DNA of 64,000 bases. Origin: Fidelibacterota bacterium. GTDB lineage: Bacteria > Fidelibacterota > Marinisomatia > Marinisomatales > TCS55. The DNA lies in contig SCKN01000001.1 in NCBI GenBank assembly GCA_004124385.1, positions 124,001-188,000 of the forward strand. Reading direction: 5' to 3'. Under the pieces are notes generated by a model that was given only the letters and a program-made list of their open reading frames with translations, did no database searches and was not told the origin of the DNA. Below are positions 8,636-16,010 of this stretch, one piece after another; within the stretch, counting starts at the first letter, position 1; the number at the start of each line of letters is the position of its first letter. A program made the position numbers and the translations under genes.

Positions 8636-11403
8636 ATATTTTACCAAACGTATCACCGGAAATCTATTCCACTCGTTTAATTGATCGACTGGCATATGCT
8701 CACGATGCCAGTTTATATAGAGTCGTCCCTGACGCAGTTTTGCGACCGAAAAATGAAGATGATATTATATCTTTGCTTCGACACGGGAATGATACTAAAA
8801 CACCCATCACATTTCGAACGGCAGGTACATCTTTATCGGGTCAAGCGATTGGAAGTGGAATAATTGCAGAAACAGTTCGTGACTGGAAAAAATGGACTAT
8901 TCTTGATAATGGAGAGGCAATTCGACTGCAGCCAGGTGTTATAGGTGGTCATGCAAATTTATTTTTATCTAATTACAATCGCAAAATAGGTCCAGATCCT
9001 GCTTCAATCAATTCCTGTATGATCGGTGGAATAATAGCCAATAATTCTTCTGGAATGGTATGTGGTGTTAAAAATAATGCATATCACACTTTACGCTCGA
9101 TTCGTTTTATAACATCCGATGGTAAAACGTATGATACAAGTCAATCTGAAGATTATAATCGTTTTTTAGTTGAACAGAACTCTTTAGCAGACGGATTACA
9201 GCAATGCAAAAGAAACGTTATTGATAATCCAGACTTATCATCAAAAATAAGAGAAAAATATAAAATCAAAAATACCATGGGCTATTCTGTAAATGCTTTA
9301 CTGGATTACGAACATCCTTTGGATATTTTTGCACATTTGCTTGTGGGGTCAGAAGGAACATTGGGATTTATTTCAGAAGTTGTTTTAGATACAGTTCCAG
9401 ATCCTCCATTAAAGTCAACTGGACTGATTCTATTTGATGATATTATGACTGCCTGTTCAACAATTGAATTTTTAAGTGAACAGAATGCCATGGCATTGGA
9501 ATTAATGGATTATGCATCTTTAGCGACTGTTAAATATTTAAAATCACAGCCGTACGATACAAAAATACTACAGCCAAATCATGCGGGTATATTGTGTGAA
9601 TTTCAGAGTGATGATGAAAAAGCTTTAGCTGAATCTGTACGAATGGCTACAATCGAATTAGAAAGGATGGGTGGACGTTTAGTTAATCCGTTCAGCACTG
9701 ACGATCAAATTCGTGAAAATCTGTGGAAAGTGCGTAAAGGTTTATATCCAACAGTCGGTGCTTTGCGAAAATCAGGCACAAGTGTCATAGCTGAAGATAT
9801 TTGCGTCCATTACAAGGATTTACATAAAGCTGTAGACGAATTACATAGGATTTTTAAATTTTGGCATTATGACGATGCTGTCGTTTTTGGCCATGCCAAG
9901 GATGGTAATCTCCATTTTGCTTCTTCGATAGATTTAAATGATAAAAACGGTATTAAGCAACTCGATGGAATGATGAACGATTTAGTTTCAATTACTGTGG
10001 GAAAATTCAATGGTTCTTTAAAAGCTGAACACGGAACAGGTCGGAATATGGCACCCTTTGTTGAAACGGAATGGGGGAGTGACATATATGAAATAATGTG
10101 GACAATTAAGACACTTGCAGATCCAAATCATATATTAAATCCGGGTGTGTTAATGAATAGAAATAAGAATGCTCATATAGAAGACCTTAAATCTCTTCCG
10201 TTAGTTGATGAAACAATAGACTTATGCGTAGAATGTGGTTTCTGTGAATCTGTGTGTCCCTCGAGAAATCTTACCATGACACCGCGCCAGCGAATTATAA
10301 TTTCCAGAGAAATGAAATTGCCCGAACGAACATCATCTGAATTGGCTGAATTACGTAAAGATTTTCATTATTCCGGCAATGAAACGTGTGCAACGGATGG
10401 ATTATGTGAACTGGAATGCCCAGTAAATATAGATACAGGATCATATATAAAAAGAATACGCTCTCATGAGCATTCATTATTTAGTGAATATTTTGCTAAT
10501 TTTACCGCAAATCATTTTGCACTCATTCAACGTTGTGTGCGTGGAGGACTACAAATTGGAAATTTTATGGGTGCGGGATTGATGACAATGATAACACGTA
10601 TTGCACGAAAATTAGGTTTAAAAAGTTTACCTTTATGGAACGCTCAATTGCCTAAACAAAGTCCTATAATATCATCATATTCAAACGGAGTCGGTAAAAC
10701 ATACATTTACTTTCCATCATGTCTACATCGAACGATGGGACCAGATTCTGTGATTAATAAATTTATGGAATTGGCGCCTCAATTGGATGTTGAGCTTATT
10801 ATACCAGATAAGATACATTCACTTTGCTGCGGAATGCCTTTTGCTTCCAAAGGATTTGATAATGCTCATTCTTTAATAAATGAAAATACAATTGATGAAT
10901 TATATTCATTAAGTAAAAGTGGACAAATCCCTATATTAATGGATATGTCGCCATGTAGTTATCATATTCAAAACATTAAATATGATACAAAAAATACACT
11001 TCAGTTCGTAGATATAATCGAGTTTTTTCATGAAAAAATCGAAAATTTGAATCCTTATCATGATCCAAACAAAGAAGTAGTGATTCATCATACATGCTCA
11101 GGTCAAAAAATGCAGATGGAAATAATGATGGAGGAAGTTGTTCGTTCATTAGCTGGAAATGTCGTAACACCTCACGTAAATGGATGCTGTGGTTCTGCTG
11201 GCGATAGGGGATTATTTTTTCCGGAATTGACTAATAGCGCTTCTGATAATTGTGCCAATTCTTATCCGGAATTTTCGAATAAAGCTGTGGGCGTTTCTTC
11301 CAGTAAAATGTGCGAAATATCTATATCAAAATCAACAGAAGTACCTTTTCAATCTATTATTGAATTTATTCATCATTCAATTTTCAACAAAAATGAGAAC
11401 TAG
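8632..11403 (+). CDS. Fused FAD-linked 2-hydroxyacid dehydrogenase / Fe-S (GlcD-GlcF type, YdiJ-like)
   Basis: A 923-residue two-part oxidoreductase. Residues 1-510 are a PCMH-type FAD domain ('GTSLSGQA', 'GGIIANNSSGM', 'LLVGSEGTLGFI') and its C-terminal cap ('FGHAKDGNLHF', 'EHGTGRN'), as in D-lactate, glycolate and D-2-hydroxyglutarate dehydrogenases. From about residue 530 there is a ferredoxin-like segment with 'CVECGFCESVCPS' and a second cysteine set 'CATDGLCELECP', then two CCG domains ('CCGMPF' and 'HHTCSG...GCCGSAGDRG'). The architecture matches the YdiJ/Dld-II family, which oxidises a D-2-hydroxyacid and passes electrons to quinone or another carrier; D-2-hydroxyglutarate is the best-known substrate, but the substrate here is inferred. 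The GTG start overlaps the thioesterase stop. Confidence 0.88.
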   Translation: MNILPNVSPEIYSTRLIDRLAYAHDASLYRVVPDAVLRPKNEDDIISLLRHGNDTKTPITFRTAGTSLSGQAIGSGIIAETVRDWKKWTILDNGEAIRLQPGVIGGHANLFLSNYNRKIGPDPASINSCMIGGIIANNSSGMVCGVKNNAYHTLRSIRFITSDGKTYDTSQSEDYNRFLVEQNSLADGLQQCKRNVIDNPDLSSKIREKYKIKNTMGYSVNALLDYEHPLDIFAHLLVGSEGTLGFISEVVLDTVPDPPLKSTGLILFDDIMTACSTIEFLSEQNAMALELMDYASLATVKYLKSQPYDTKILQPNHAGILCEFQSDDEKALAESVRMATIELERMGGRLVNPFSTDDQIRENLWKVRKGLYPTVGALRKSGTSVIAEDICVHYKDLHKAVDELHRIFKFWHYDDAVVFGHAKDGNLHFASSIDLNDKNGIKQLDGMMNDLVSITVGKFNGSLKAEHGTGRNMAPFVETEWGSDIYEIMWTIKTLADPNHILNPGVLMNRNKNAHIEDLKSLPLVDETIDLCVECGFCESVCPSRNLTMTPRQRIIISREMKLPERTSSELAELRKDFHYSGNETCATDGLCELECPVNIDTGSYIKRIRSHEHSLFSEYFANFTANHFALIQRCVRGGLQIGNFMGAGLMTMITRIARKLGLKSLPLWNAQLPKQSPIISSYSNGVGKTYIYFPSCLHRTMGPDSVINKFMELAPQLDVELIIPDKIHSLCCGMPFASKGFDNAHSLINENTIDELYSLSKSGQIPILMDMSPCSYHIQNIKYDTKNTLQFVDIIEFFHEKIENLNPYHDPNKEVVIHHTCSGQKMQMEIMMEEVVRSLAGNVVTPHVNGCCGSAGDRGLFFPELTNSASDNCANSYPEFSNKAVGVSSSKMCEISISKSTEVPFQSIIEFIHHSIFNKNEN

Positions 11404-11472
11404 ATCACTTGAACTATCATTCAAATTGGTTAAATTTCATCAACATTTAACCATATCAAAACGGAAAAGATT

Positions 11473-13698
11473 ATGAAACGGTTTTATACATTTATACTAA
11501 TTATATTTATCAGTTTGAATAGCTTGGCCAATGCCGAAGCCATTGCAAGGATAATGAAATCAAATGGTGATGTTATGTTAAAAAGACTAGGAAAATCATC
11601 ATTTTCTACTCAAGCTAAACCGGGGCATGGTATTAATAATGGTGATGCCATTCGTGTCGGTGAAACGGGATTTGCAGTCGTTATTTTTATAGATGACCGT
11701 TCTGTTATAAAAATTCGTGAAAATACAGAATTTCAATTTATTGATTCACCTAGTACTCGAACGATCGACTTGGAACAAGGTATTATATTCAATAAAATAT
11801 CCAAACAGCGTGATAAAACGTTCAGAGTTGAAACACCTGTTTCAGTAGCATCTGTAAAAGGAACTGATTTCGCTGTTGTATCTGACCCTCTTGGAATTGA
11901 TCAATTTTTCTGCCAGGAAGGTAATTTTGATGTATATAATTTAGTCAGCGGTCAAACAATAAATGTTCAGCCGGGGCAGCAAGCAATTTCAAATGCACTA
12001 GGTACGTTAGTAAAACAACCGTTTAGTCCAGAAGATTATCCTGAAGAACCGGATGTGGATGTTGAAGATATTGAAGAACAGCCGGAGCCAGAAGAAACTG
12101 AACCCGAACCTGAAGAACAGCCGGAGCCAGAAGAAACTGAACCCGAACCTGAAGAACAGCCGGAGCCAGAAGAAACTGAACCCGAACCTGAAGAACAGCC
12201 GGAATCGACTGAAGAAGCTCCTGAATCAACTCCAGAAGCCGAAAAGCCATTCAATATGGGGTTGGGTATCGGATCTGTTACAATAGATGGAATGTTATAT
12301 AATCAATTAGCACTTCGACCTGAATTCAATATTGGTAAACTGGGCATTGGCTTGGATCTTGTTGTTTATATCGATAATGAAGGCAATGTGCGACCAAATG
12401 AATGGGATATGAAAAATGATCCGTCCGTAATTATGGATAAAATTCTGTATCTCCGCTGGGGACAAAAAGAAGATCCGTTTTGGATTAAATTCGGTTCTCT
12501 GGACAATGTGACTCTTGGCTACGGTGGGTTGCTCATGGGTTATTCCAACATGATGGAATTTCCATCTGTCCGCCAATTAGGCATTAACACAGGTGTGAAT
12601 TTTGGGAATTTTGGAACGGAATTATTTATGTCTAACCTAAAAGATTTTTCCAGAGGAGGAACATTATTAGGTTTACGAGGAACATATAAAGTCTCTAAAG
12701 CGTTCCCTCTAACGATTGGGGCTAATTTTGTAACTGATGTTAACCAATTCAGTGGTTTGAAAGACAAGGATGAAGATTCTTATCCAGATATATTTGATGA
12801 TTTTCCTGACGATAAATCATTGTGGAATGATACCGATGGTGACGGAATTCCCGATCCACATGCAGGAGTTGATTCAACAACATGGGATATTGATGCCAAT
12901 GGAAATAACATATTTGATGCCAATGAATTGGATCTTGGCTTGAAGGGAACTCCTTTCAGCATTGAAAATAATACAGCATCTGTAACTGGTTATGGTTTTG
13001 ATATTGGATATCCGGTCTTCAGCAATAAAATGATTTCCTTGAGTGTTTATGCTGAATTCAACTTTTTGAATATTCCTGAAGCAGGAGAAGAAGGGACTGA
13101 ATTTTACAGAGAAGCAAAAAGCGGAAGCGGTTTTTCTGTTCCAGGCGTTCGTATGAGTTTATTCAAATTCTTGAATGTGAGTTTTGAATATAGAATTAAA
13201 AGTGGTTATTACGTACCGCAGTTTTTTGACCAATCGTATGATATTACTCGAGTAACTCCCATTTATATTGATGATCAAACGCACATATTAACAAAAGATA
13301 TGATGCTATTTGCTGACTCGACTATGAATGAAGATTTAAATGGTTATTTCGGCTCAATAAGCGCAGATCTCTTTGGATTTGCAAGGATTAGTGGATCGTT
13401 TGCAAATATGACTTCTGAATCAAATACGGTTCAAAGTTTCATGGCTGCTTTAAATCTCAATGCAGATAAAATTCCAAAATTGAGTGTGGCTACTGCTTAC
13501 TATCAGCGTAATAATGATTTGAATCCATTTGACTTTGCCAATCCATCGCTCAATACAGTTTTAGGGTATAGACTGGGATATGCAGTAAGCAAAGGAGTAA
13601 GCGTCATTTGGGACTATCGTCAATTCTATCGCGATGACGGTACCGGTGAGCTTGAACCCATAAAGCAAACAACCATTGAAACTGCATTTGATTTTTAA
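11473..13698 (+). CDS. FecR-domain protein with Glu/Pro repeat linker and outer-membrane beta-barrel-like C-terminus
   Basis: A 741-residue exported protein. Residues 1-22 are a signal peptide ending 'LANA'. Residues about 25-165 form a FecR domain ('GDAIRVGETGFAVVIF', 'RVETPVSVASVKGTDFAV'). Residues about 185-260 are an acidic Pro/Glu linker made of a tandem repeat. The remainder has the alternating pattern of a beta-barrel and ends in an aromatic residue ('TAFDF'). Around residues 430-500 there are Asp-rich thrombospondin type 3-like loops ('DTDGDGIPDP', 'DIDANGNNIFDANELDLG') that may bind calcium. FecR domains usually sit in sigma/anti-sigma systems, but here no transmembrane anti-sigma layout or sigma factor is seen, so an outer-membrane or periplasmic role is more likely. 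Its stop overlaps the next start (TAATG). Confidence 0.8.
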   Translation: MKRFYTFILIIFISLNSLANAEAIARIMKSNGDVMLKRLGKSSFSTQAKPGHGINNGDAIRVGETGFAVVIFIDDRSVIKIRENTEFQFIDSPSTRTIDLEQGIIFNKISKQRDKTFRVETPVSVASVKGTDFAVVSDPLGIDQFFCQEGNFDVYNLVSGQTINVQPGQQAISNALGTLVKQPFSPEDYPEEPDVDVEDIEEQPEPEETEPEPEEQPEPEETEPEPEEQPEPEETEPEPEEQPESTEEAPESTPEAEKPFNMGLGIGSVTIDGMLYNQLALRPEFNIGKLGIGLDLVVYIDNEGNVRPNEWDMKNDPSVIMDKILYLRWGQKEDPFWIKFGSLDNVTLGYGGLLMGYSNMMEFPSVRQLGINTGVNFGNFGTELFMSNLKDFSRGGTLLGLRGTYKVSKAFPLTIGANFVTDVNQFSGLKDKDEDSYPDIFDDFPDDKSLWNDTDGDGIPDPHAGVDSTTWDIDANGNNIFDANELDLGLKGTPFSIENNTASVTGYGFDIGYPVFSNKMISLSVYAEFNFLNIPEAGEEGTEFYREAKSGSGFSVPGVRMSLFKFLNVSFEYRIKSGYYVPQFFDQSYDITRVTPIYIDDQTHILTKDMMLFADSTMNEDLNGYFGSISADLFGFARISGSFANMTSESNTVQSFMAALNLNADKIPKLSVATAYYQRNNDLNPFDFANPSLNTVLGYRLGYAVSKGVSVIWDYRQFYRDDGTGELEPIKQTTIETAFDF
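12073..12203 (+). repeat. 39-bp perfect tandem repeat, three copies plus a partial
   Basis: Three identical 39-base units begin at 12073, 12112 and 12151, followed by a 14-base partial unit. Each unit encodes 13 residues, EEQPEPEETEPEP, in the linker of the FecR/barrel protein. Because 39 is a multiple of three, copy number can change without breaking the frame. Confidence 0.97.
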
Positions 13699-13856
13699 TG
13701 GGTAAAGTAACAATCGAAGATGGCGATAAAACTGTTTATCGCTATGATGCCAGCGCCAAAACGTTTAAAAATGCAGCAATTTTTTTATTCACTCTTGCAG
13801 CAGGAATGGTTGTGGTAGCAATCATTTGGTTCTCGAATTTTAAAGGAATACAATGA
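13698..13856 (+). CDS. 52-residue single-pass membrane protein
   Basis: A small gene. The product has a polar N-terminus (MGKVTIEDGDKTVYRYDAS) followed by a transmembrane helix at about residues 24-45 ('AAIFLFTLAAGMVVVAIIW') and a short tail. Its ATG overlaps the FecR/barrel stop (TAATG) and its TGA overlaps the start of the SelW-like gene (ATGA), so it is embedded in a translationally coupled chain. That positioning is the main evidence that it is real. Function unknown; the overlap suggests it may act with the selenoprotein or the barrel protein. Confidence 0.7.
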   Translation: MGKVTIEDGDKTVYRYDASAKTFKNAAIFLFTLAAGMVVVAIIWFSNFKGIQ

Positions 13857-14083
13857 ATATAATTATTGAATACTGCACTGTTTGAAATTACTTACCACGA
13901 GCGGCCGGTCTGGCCAACGAACTTTTGGGAAAGTATGGAACGCAGATTAATCGTTTAACCATGGTGCCGTCTGGCGGTGGGGTATATGAAATAACGAAAG
14001 ATGACTCATTGATCTTTTCAAAAAAGAAACTCGATCGTTTTCCCGATGATGGTGAAATTATCAAACTCATTGAAAATAATTAA
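13853..14083 (+). CDS. SelW/Rdx-family selenoprotein, Sec encoded by in-frame UGA at 13883
   Basis: A 76-residue protein if the TGA at 13883-13885 is read as selenocysteine. It starts MNIIIEYCTVUNYLPRAA, with the redox motif C8-x-x-U11 in the first beta-alpha loop, exactly where SelW, SelT and SelH-type (Rdx) proteins carry CxxU or CxxC. The rest matches the family throughout: 'LANELL', 'INRLTMVPSGGGVYEI', 'LIFSKKKLDRFPDDGEI'. These thioredoxin-like proteins are thought to use the Cys-Sec pair in thiol redox reactions. Conservation continues on both sides of the UGA without any frame change, and there is no start between the UGA and the conserved core, so a truncated peptide is unlikely. The ATG overlaps the previous stop (ATGA); the next gene overlaps its 3' end. 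SelA, SelB, SelD and tRNA-Sec are not in this window, so recoding depends on genes elsewhere. Confidence 0.88.
13883..13934 (+). promoter_or_regulatory. Bacterial SECIS-like hairpin following UGA
   Basis: Directly after the UGA there is a hairpin whose apical part is GGCC-GGTCT-GGCC (13903-13915). The loop GGTCT is the same as the apical loop I recall for the Escherichia coli fdhF SECIS, including the GU that contacts SelB. An outer stem can form between ACTTACC (13890-13896) and GGGAAAGT (13927-13934) with one mismatch. The loop lies 21 bases after the UGA, in the range known for bacterial SECIS elements. Folding was done by eye. Confidence 0.75.
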
Positions 14084-14846
14084 ATTTATTCTTCCTGTAT
14101 GCTTTCTGGCAATTGTTTTTGGACAGGATGGAGAAATCATTCCCTTAAGCCAAAAAGTCGGCTTAACACTTGACGCTGAAGAAAATTTATTCTATAATGT
14201 TTATTCTGATATTGACGGCTTTGAAAGCGCACAATTTTATGAAATAAGTATACAGACAGTTATTGCCAGAATTTCATACGTACAATACAGTCAACAAAAG
14301 ACATCAAAGCGTAAATATAAAATGATGGATTTTTTGCGCATGAAGGAAGCAGTAGATGTACAACCCATAATCACAGTTGAAGACAGACTGTTGGTTAGAG
14401 AGAATTTGACGTATTTACAAACAGATGAAATATTAAGCGGTATTCAGGAAGATCAGTATGTAATAATCTATCATCGAAGCGGCAGGAGAATTCGTGGTAC
14501 ATTGAAGGAATACGGTAATAAAAATTTGATAATTCAAACACCCGTTTCATTAGAGAAAATTCCTATTTGGGATATGGAGTCCATATCATACAGGGAAGGA
14601 ATTAATTATCATAGCAATTGGAAATTTCCATTATATGCATTTTCAGCATTGGCCGGATTAATATTAGCAGAAAGTTGGAATAAACAAACGCGACCAAATA
14701 TTGATAGTGTTTGGTATTATCGCTTTTTGGGGTCCATGGCAGGATTATTAGCAGGAAGTGAAGCATTTCAAACATTTAATGTGTTAACTTCTCCCAAGAC
14801 ATTTTTTGCACTAACACCGGAAGAAATGGATAGATTAAAGGAGTAA
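14046..14846 (+). CDS. Exported hypothetical protein with C-terminal hydrophobic segments
   Basis: Up to 266 residues. The N-terminus has a signal-peptide-like stretch ('IIKFILPVCFLAIVFGQ'). A middle segment, 'YVIIYHRSGRRIRGTLKEY', resembles a small beta-barrel (SH3/Sm-like) strand pattern. Two hydrophobic stretches follow near residues 195-215 and 225-240. The start is uncertain: ATG at 14046 or 14049 overlaps the SelW-like gene by up to 38 bases, whereas a TTG at 14070 would give a compact signal peptide MKIIKFILPVCF. It is fourth in the coupled chain FecR/barrel - small membrane protein - SelW. Family not recognised. Confidence 0.7.
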   Translation: MMVKLSNSLKIIKFILPVCFLAIVFGQDGEIIPLSQKVGLTLDAEENLFYNVYSDIDGFESAQFYEISIQTVIARISYVQYSQQKTSKRKYKMMDFLRMKEAVDVQPIITVEDRLLVRENLTYLQTDEILSGIQEDQYVIIYHRSGRRIRGTLKEYGNKNLIIQTPVSLEKIPIWDMESISYREGINYHSNWKFPLYAFSALAGLILAESWNKQTRPNIDSVWYYRFLGSMAGLLAGSEAFQTFNVLTSPKTFFALTPEEMDRLKE

Positions 14847-14859
14847 CCAGGAGATATAA

Positions 14860-15309
14860 ATGGCTGATGTACCAGAACAAATAGAAGAATTAACTCCGGA
14901 AGAAAAATTTGTGAAAGAAAAGGTAGATGGCTTACTTGAAAAAGTAGGTGAGGGGCACGGTGAACCCATGCAACAGGAATTGGCTGACCGCTTGGAAAAA
15001 ACAGTGACTGAATTCCATGCAGATGCAGCTGATATGATTGAAAGTCTAAAATCAAAATCCGATGAACGACGAGAAGAACTTAAAAATTTATGGGAACATC
15101 GATCTGATGAACAAACAGCTAAACCAACATCAGATCCAGGCGAAGAAACACCTACAGATTCCAGTGATTGGGAAAAACGAATAGAATCCAAAGAAGACGC
15201 TGCAGAGAAATCTCCAATAAAAGAAGCAAAGTCTAAAGAAAAAGCAGAAGAAAAATCTAAAAAGAAGAAATTTGGTTTTTTTAAAAGGAATAAGAAGAAA
15301 AAAGAGTAA
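14860..15309 (+). CDS. Charged coiled-coil protein of the WEKR family (paralogue of 33103-33402)
   Basis: A 149-residue soluble, strongly charged protein, mostly helical by composition, with a lysine-rich C-terminal tail ('KKKKFGFFKRNKKKKE'). Residues about 18-105 align by eye with the 99-residue protein at 33103: 'LLEKV.E..GEPMQQELADRLEKTVTEF' matches 'LLQGIHEQYGNALTDELIARLENTIADF', and both later carry S-(D/E)-WEKR. No known domain was recognised. A ribosome-binding site (AGGAG, 14849-14853) precedes the ATG. The basic tail suggests contact with nucleic acid or membrane, which is a guess. Confidence 0.75.
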   Translation: MADVPEQIEELTPEEKFVKEKVDGLLEKVGEGHGEPMQQELADRLEKTVTEFHADAADMIESLKSKSDERREELKNLWEHRSDEQTAKPTSDPGEETPTDSSDWEKRIESKEDAAEKSPIKEAKSKEKAEEKSKKKKFGFFKRNKKKKE

Positions 15310-15356
15310 TATTTTTACCCGCACACATTTTATATCTTTTATATCTTATTGTCAGA

Positions 15357-15385
15357 TTGCCTGACGTCATAAACCACCGTTAAAT
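15357..15385 (+). promoter_or_regulatory. Probable sigma70-type promoter for tRNA-Ala
   Basis: TTGCCT (15357-15362) and TTAAAT (15380-15385) are separated by exactly 17 bases and end 16 bases before the tRNA-Ala 5' end. The match is to the general bacterial consensus only. The spacer starts inside a TGACGTCA palindrome (15362-15369). Confidence 0.4.
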
Positions 15386-15401
15386 TCACTGCCTGATTAT
15401 T

Positions 15402-15474
15402 GGGGCCGTAGCTCAGTTGGGAGAGCGCAGCGTTCGCAATGCTGAGGCCGTCGGTTCAATCCCGATCGGCTCCA
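15402..15474 (+). tRNA. tRNA-Ala(CGC)
   Basis: The acceptor stem GGGGCCG/CGGCTCC contains the G3-U70 pair that identifies alanine tRNAs. The anticodon stem CAGCG/TGCTG holds the loop TTCGCAA, anticodon CGC (codon GCG). The T arm is GTCGG-TTCAATC-CCGAT. The discriminator is A and no CCA is encoded. It lies about 50 bases upstream of the SRP RNA and may share its transcript. Confidence 0.93.
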
Positions 15475-15523
15475 CAAGTCCACGCTTTTCTTTGATGAGC
15501 GAACAAAAACGTTTTTTGAAAAT

Positions 15524-15785
15524 GTGGTCGTGCTAGATGGGGAATTAGCGGTGCCCTGTAACCTGCAATCCGCTAAAGCAGGATCAATCGCCATAGTGCG
15601 GCTTATGCTGTGCGGCAGAAAAGGTGTAAGTGATGTTGAAGTTTCAACCCATCGCAATGGATGCCCACTAAACTCCGTCAGGACCGGAAGGTAGCAGCGG
15701 TAGGTGTCGCTTTCATGTGCCGATGGATCATTGGAATGGAATTAACTGCTGCTTGGATGCTGTATCCAGATAGGACAAGCTATGG
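15524..15785 (+). ncRNA. ffs: Large bacterial signal recognition particle RNA
   Basis: Domain IV is recognisable at about 15675-15702 by 'GTCAGGACCGGAAGGTAGCA', the Ffh-binding hairpin with the GGAA tetraloop. The 5' part contains 'GTGCTAGATGGGGA', 'TAGCGGTGCCCTGTA' and 'TGCAATCCGCT', which correspond to the Alu domain of the Bacillus subtilis scRNA, so this is the roughly 270-base large form and not the short 4.5S form. The 3' part 'TTAACTGCTGCTTGGATGCTG' closes the long helix. Both ends are approximate. It forms the RNA core of the particle that targets nascent membrane proteins. It stands before dnaX, as scr does in Bacillus. Confidence 0.92.
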
Positions 15786-15841
15786 TGCACGGCCAATATT
15801 AACTTTGATTAGTTATCAAAAATTTTGTCATTAGTACATAA

Positions 15842-15970
15842 ATGAGTGAAGAAAAGAAAACTATGTTGGTAAAAAATTATTTAAAACGTAATGATGTAAA
15901 GGATTACAACTTACGTTTTACATATTTACGTTTTATTTTCGACATATTTCTCAAAATTGAAGTTCAGTAA
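15842..15970 (+). CDS. Possible 42-residue small ORF upstream of dnaX
   Basis: An open frame from ATG at 15842 to TAA at 15970 would encode a basic peptide starting MSEEKKTMLVKNYLKRND. No good ribosome-binding site or family was seen, and the AT-rich leader could contain this by chance. It overlaps the TTACGTTTT repeats, so the stretch may be regulatory DNA instead. Confidence 0.2.
   Translation: MSEEKKTMLVKNYLKRNDVKDYNLRFTYLRFIFDIFLKIEVQ
15883..15934 (+). promoter_or_regulatory. Repeated TTACGTTTT motif in the dnaX upstream region
   Basis: The 9-mer TTACGTTTT occurs at 15911-15919 and 15926-15934 (15-base period), and once inverted as AAAACGTAA at 15883-15891. The inverted copy and the first direct copy could form a 9-bp stem. 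The arrangement suggests an operator or a leader hairpin ahead of dnaX; no regulator is identified. Confidence 0.3.
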
Positions 15971-16010
15971 AATCTTATTTTCAAGTGTAATGATTTAAAA
16001 AGTTAAAACC

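Noticed and set aside
12073-12203. CRISPR array
   Set aside because: The repeats are contiguous with no spacers and encode an in-frame Glu/Pro linker.
12023-12286. Several overlapping frames in the repeat linker
   Set aside because: Tandem repeats of 39 bases open all frames; only the FecR/barrel frame has a domain on each side.
13883-13885. Stop codon making a short peptide or pseudogene
   Set aside because: The SelW family pattern continues in the same frame on both sides of the UGA, and a SECIS-like hairpin follows it; a broken gene would not keep these.
13888-14070. Minus-strand frame opposite the SelW gene
   Set aside because: It is the complement of the recoded gene and has no family-like sequence.
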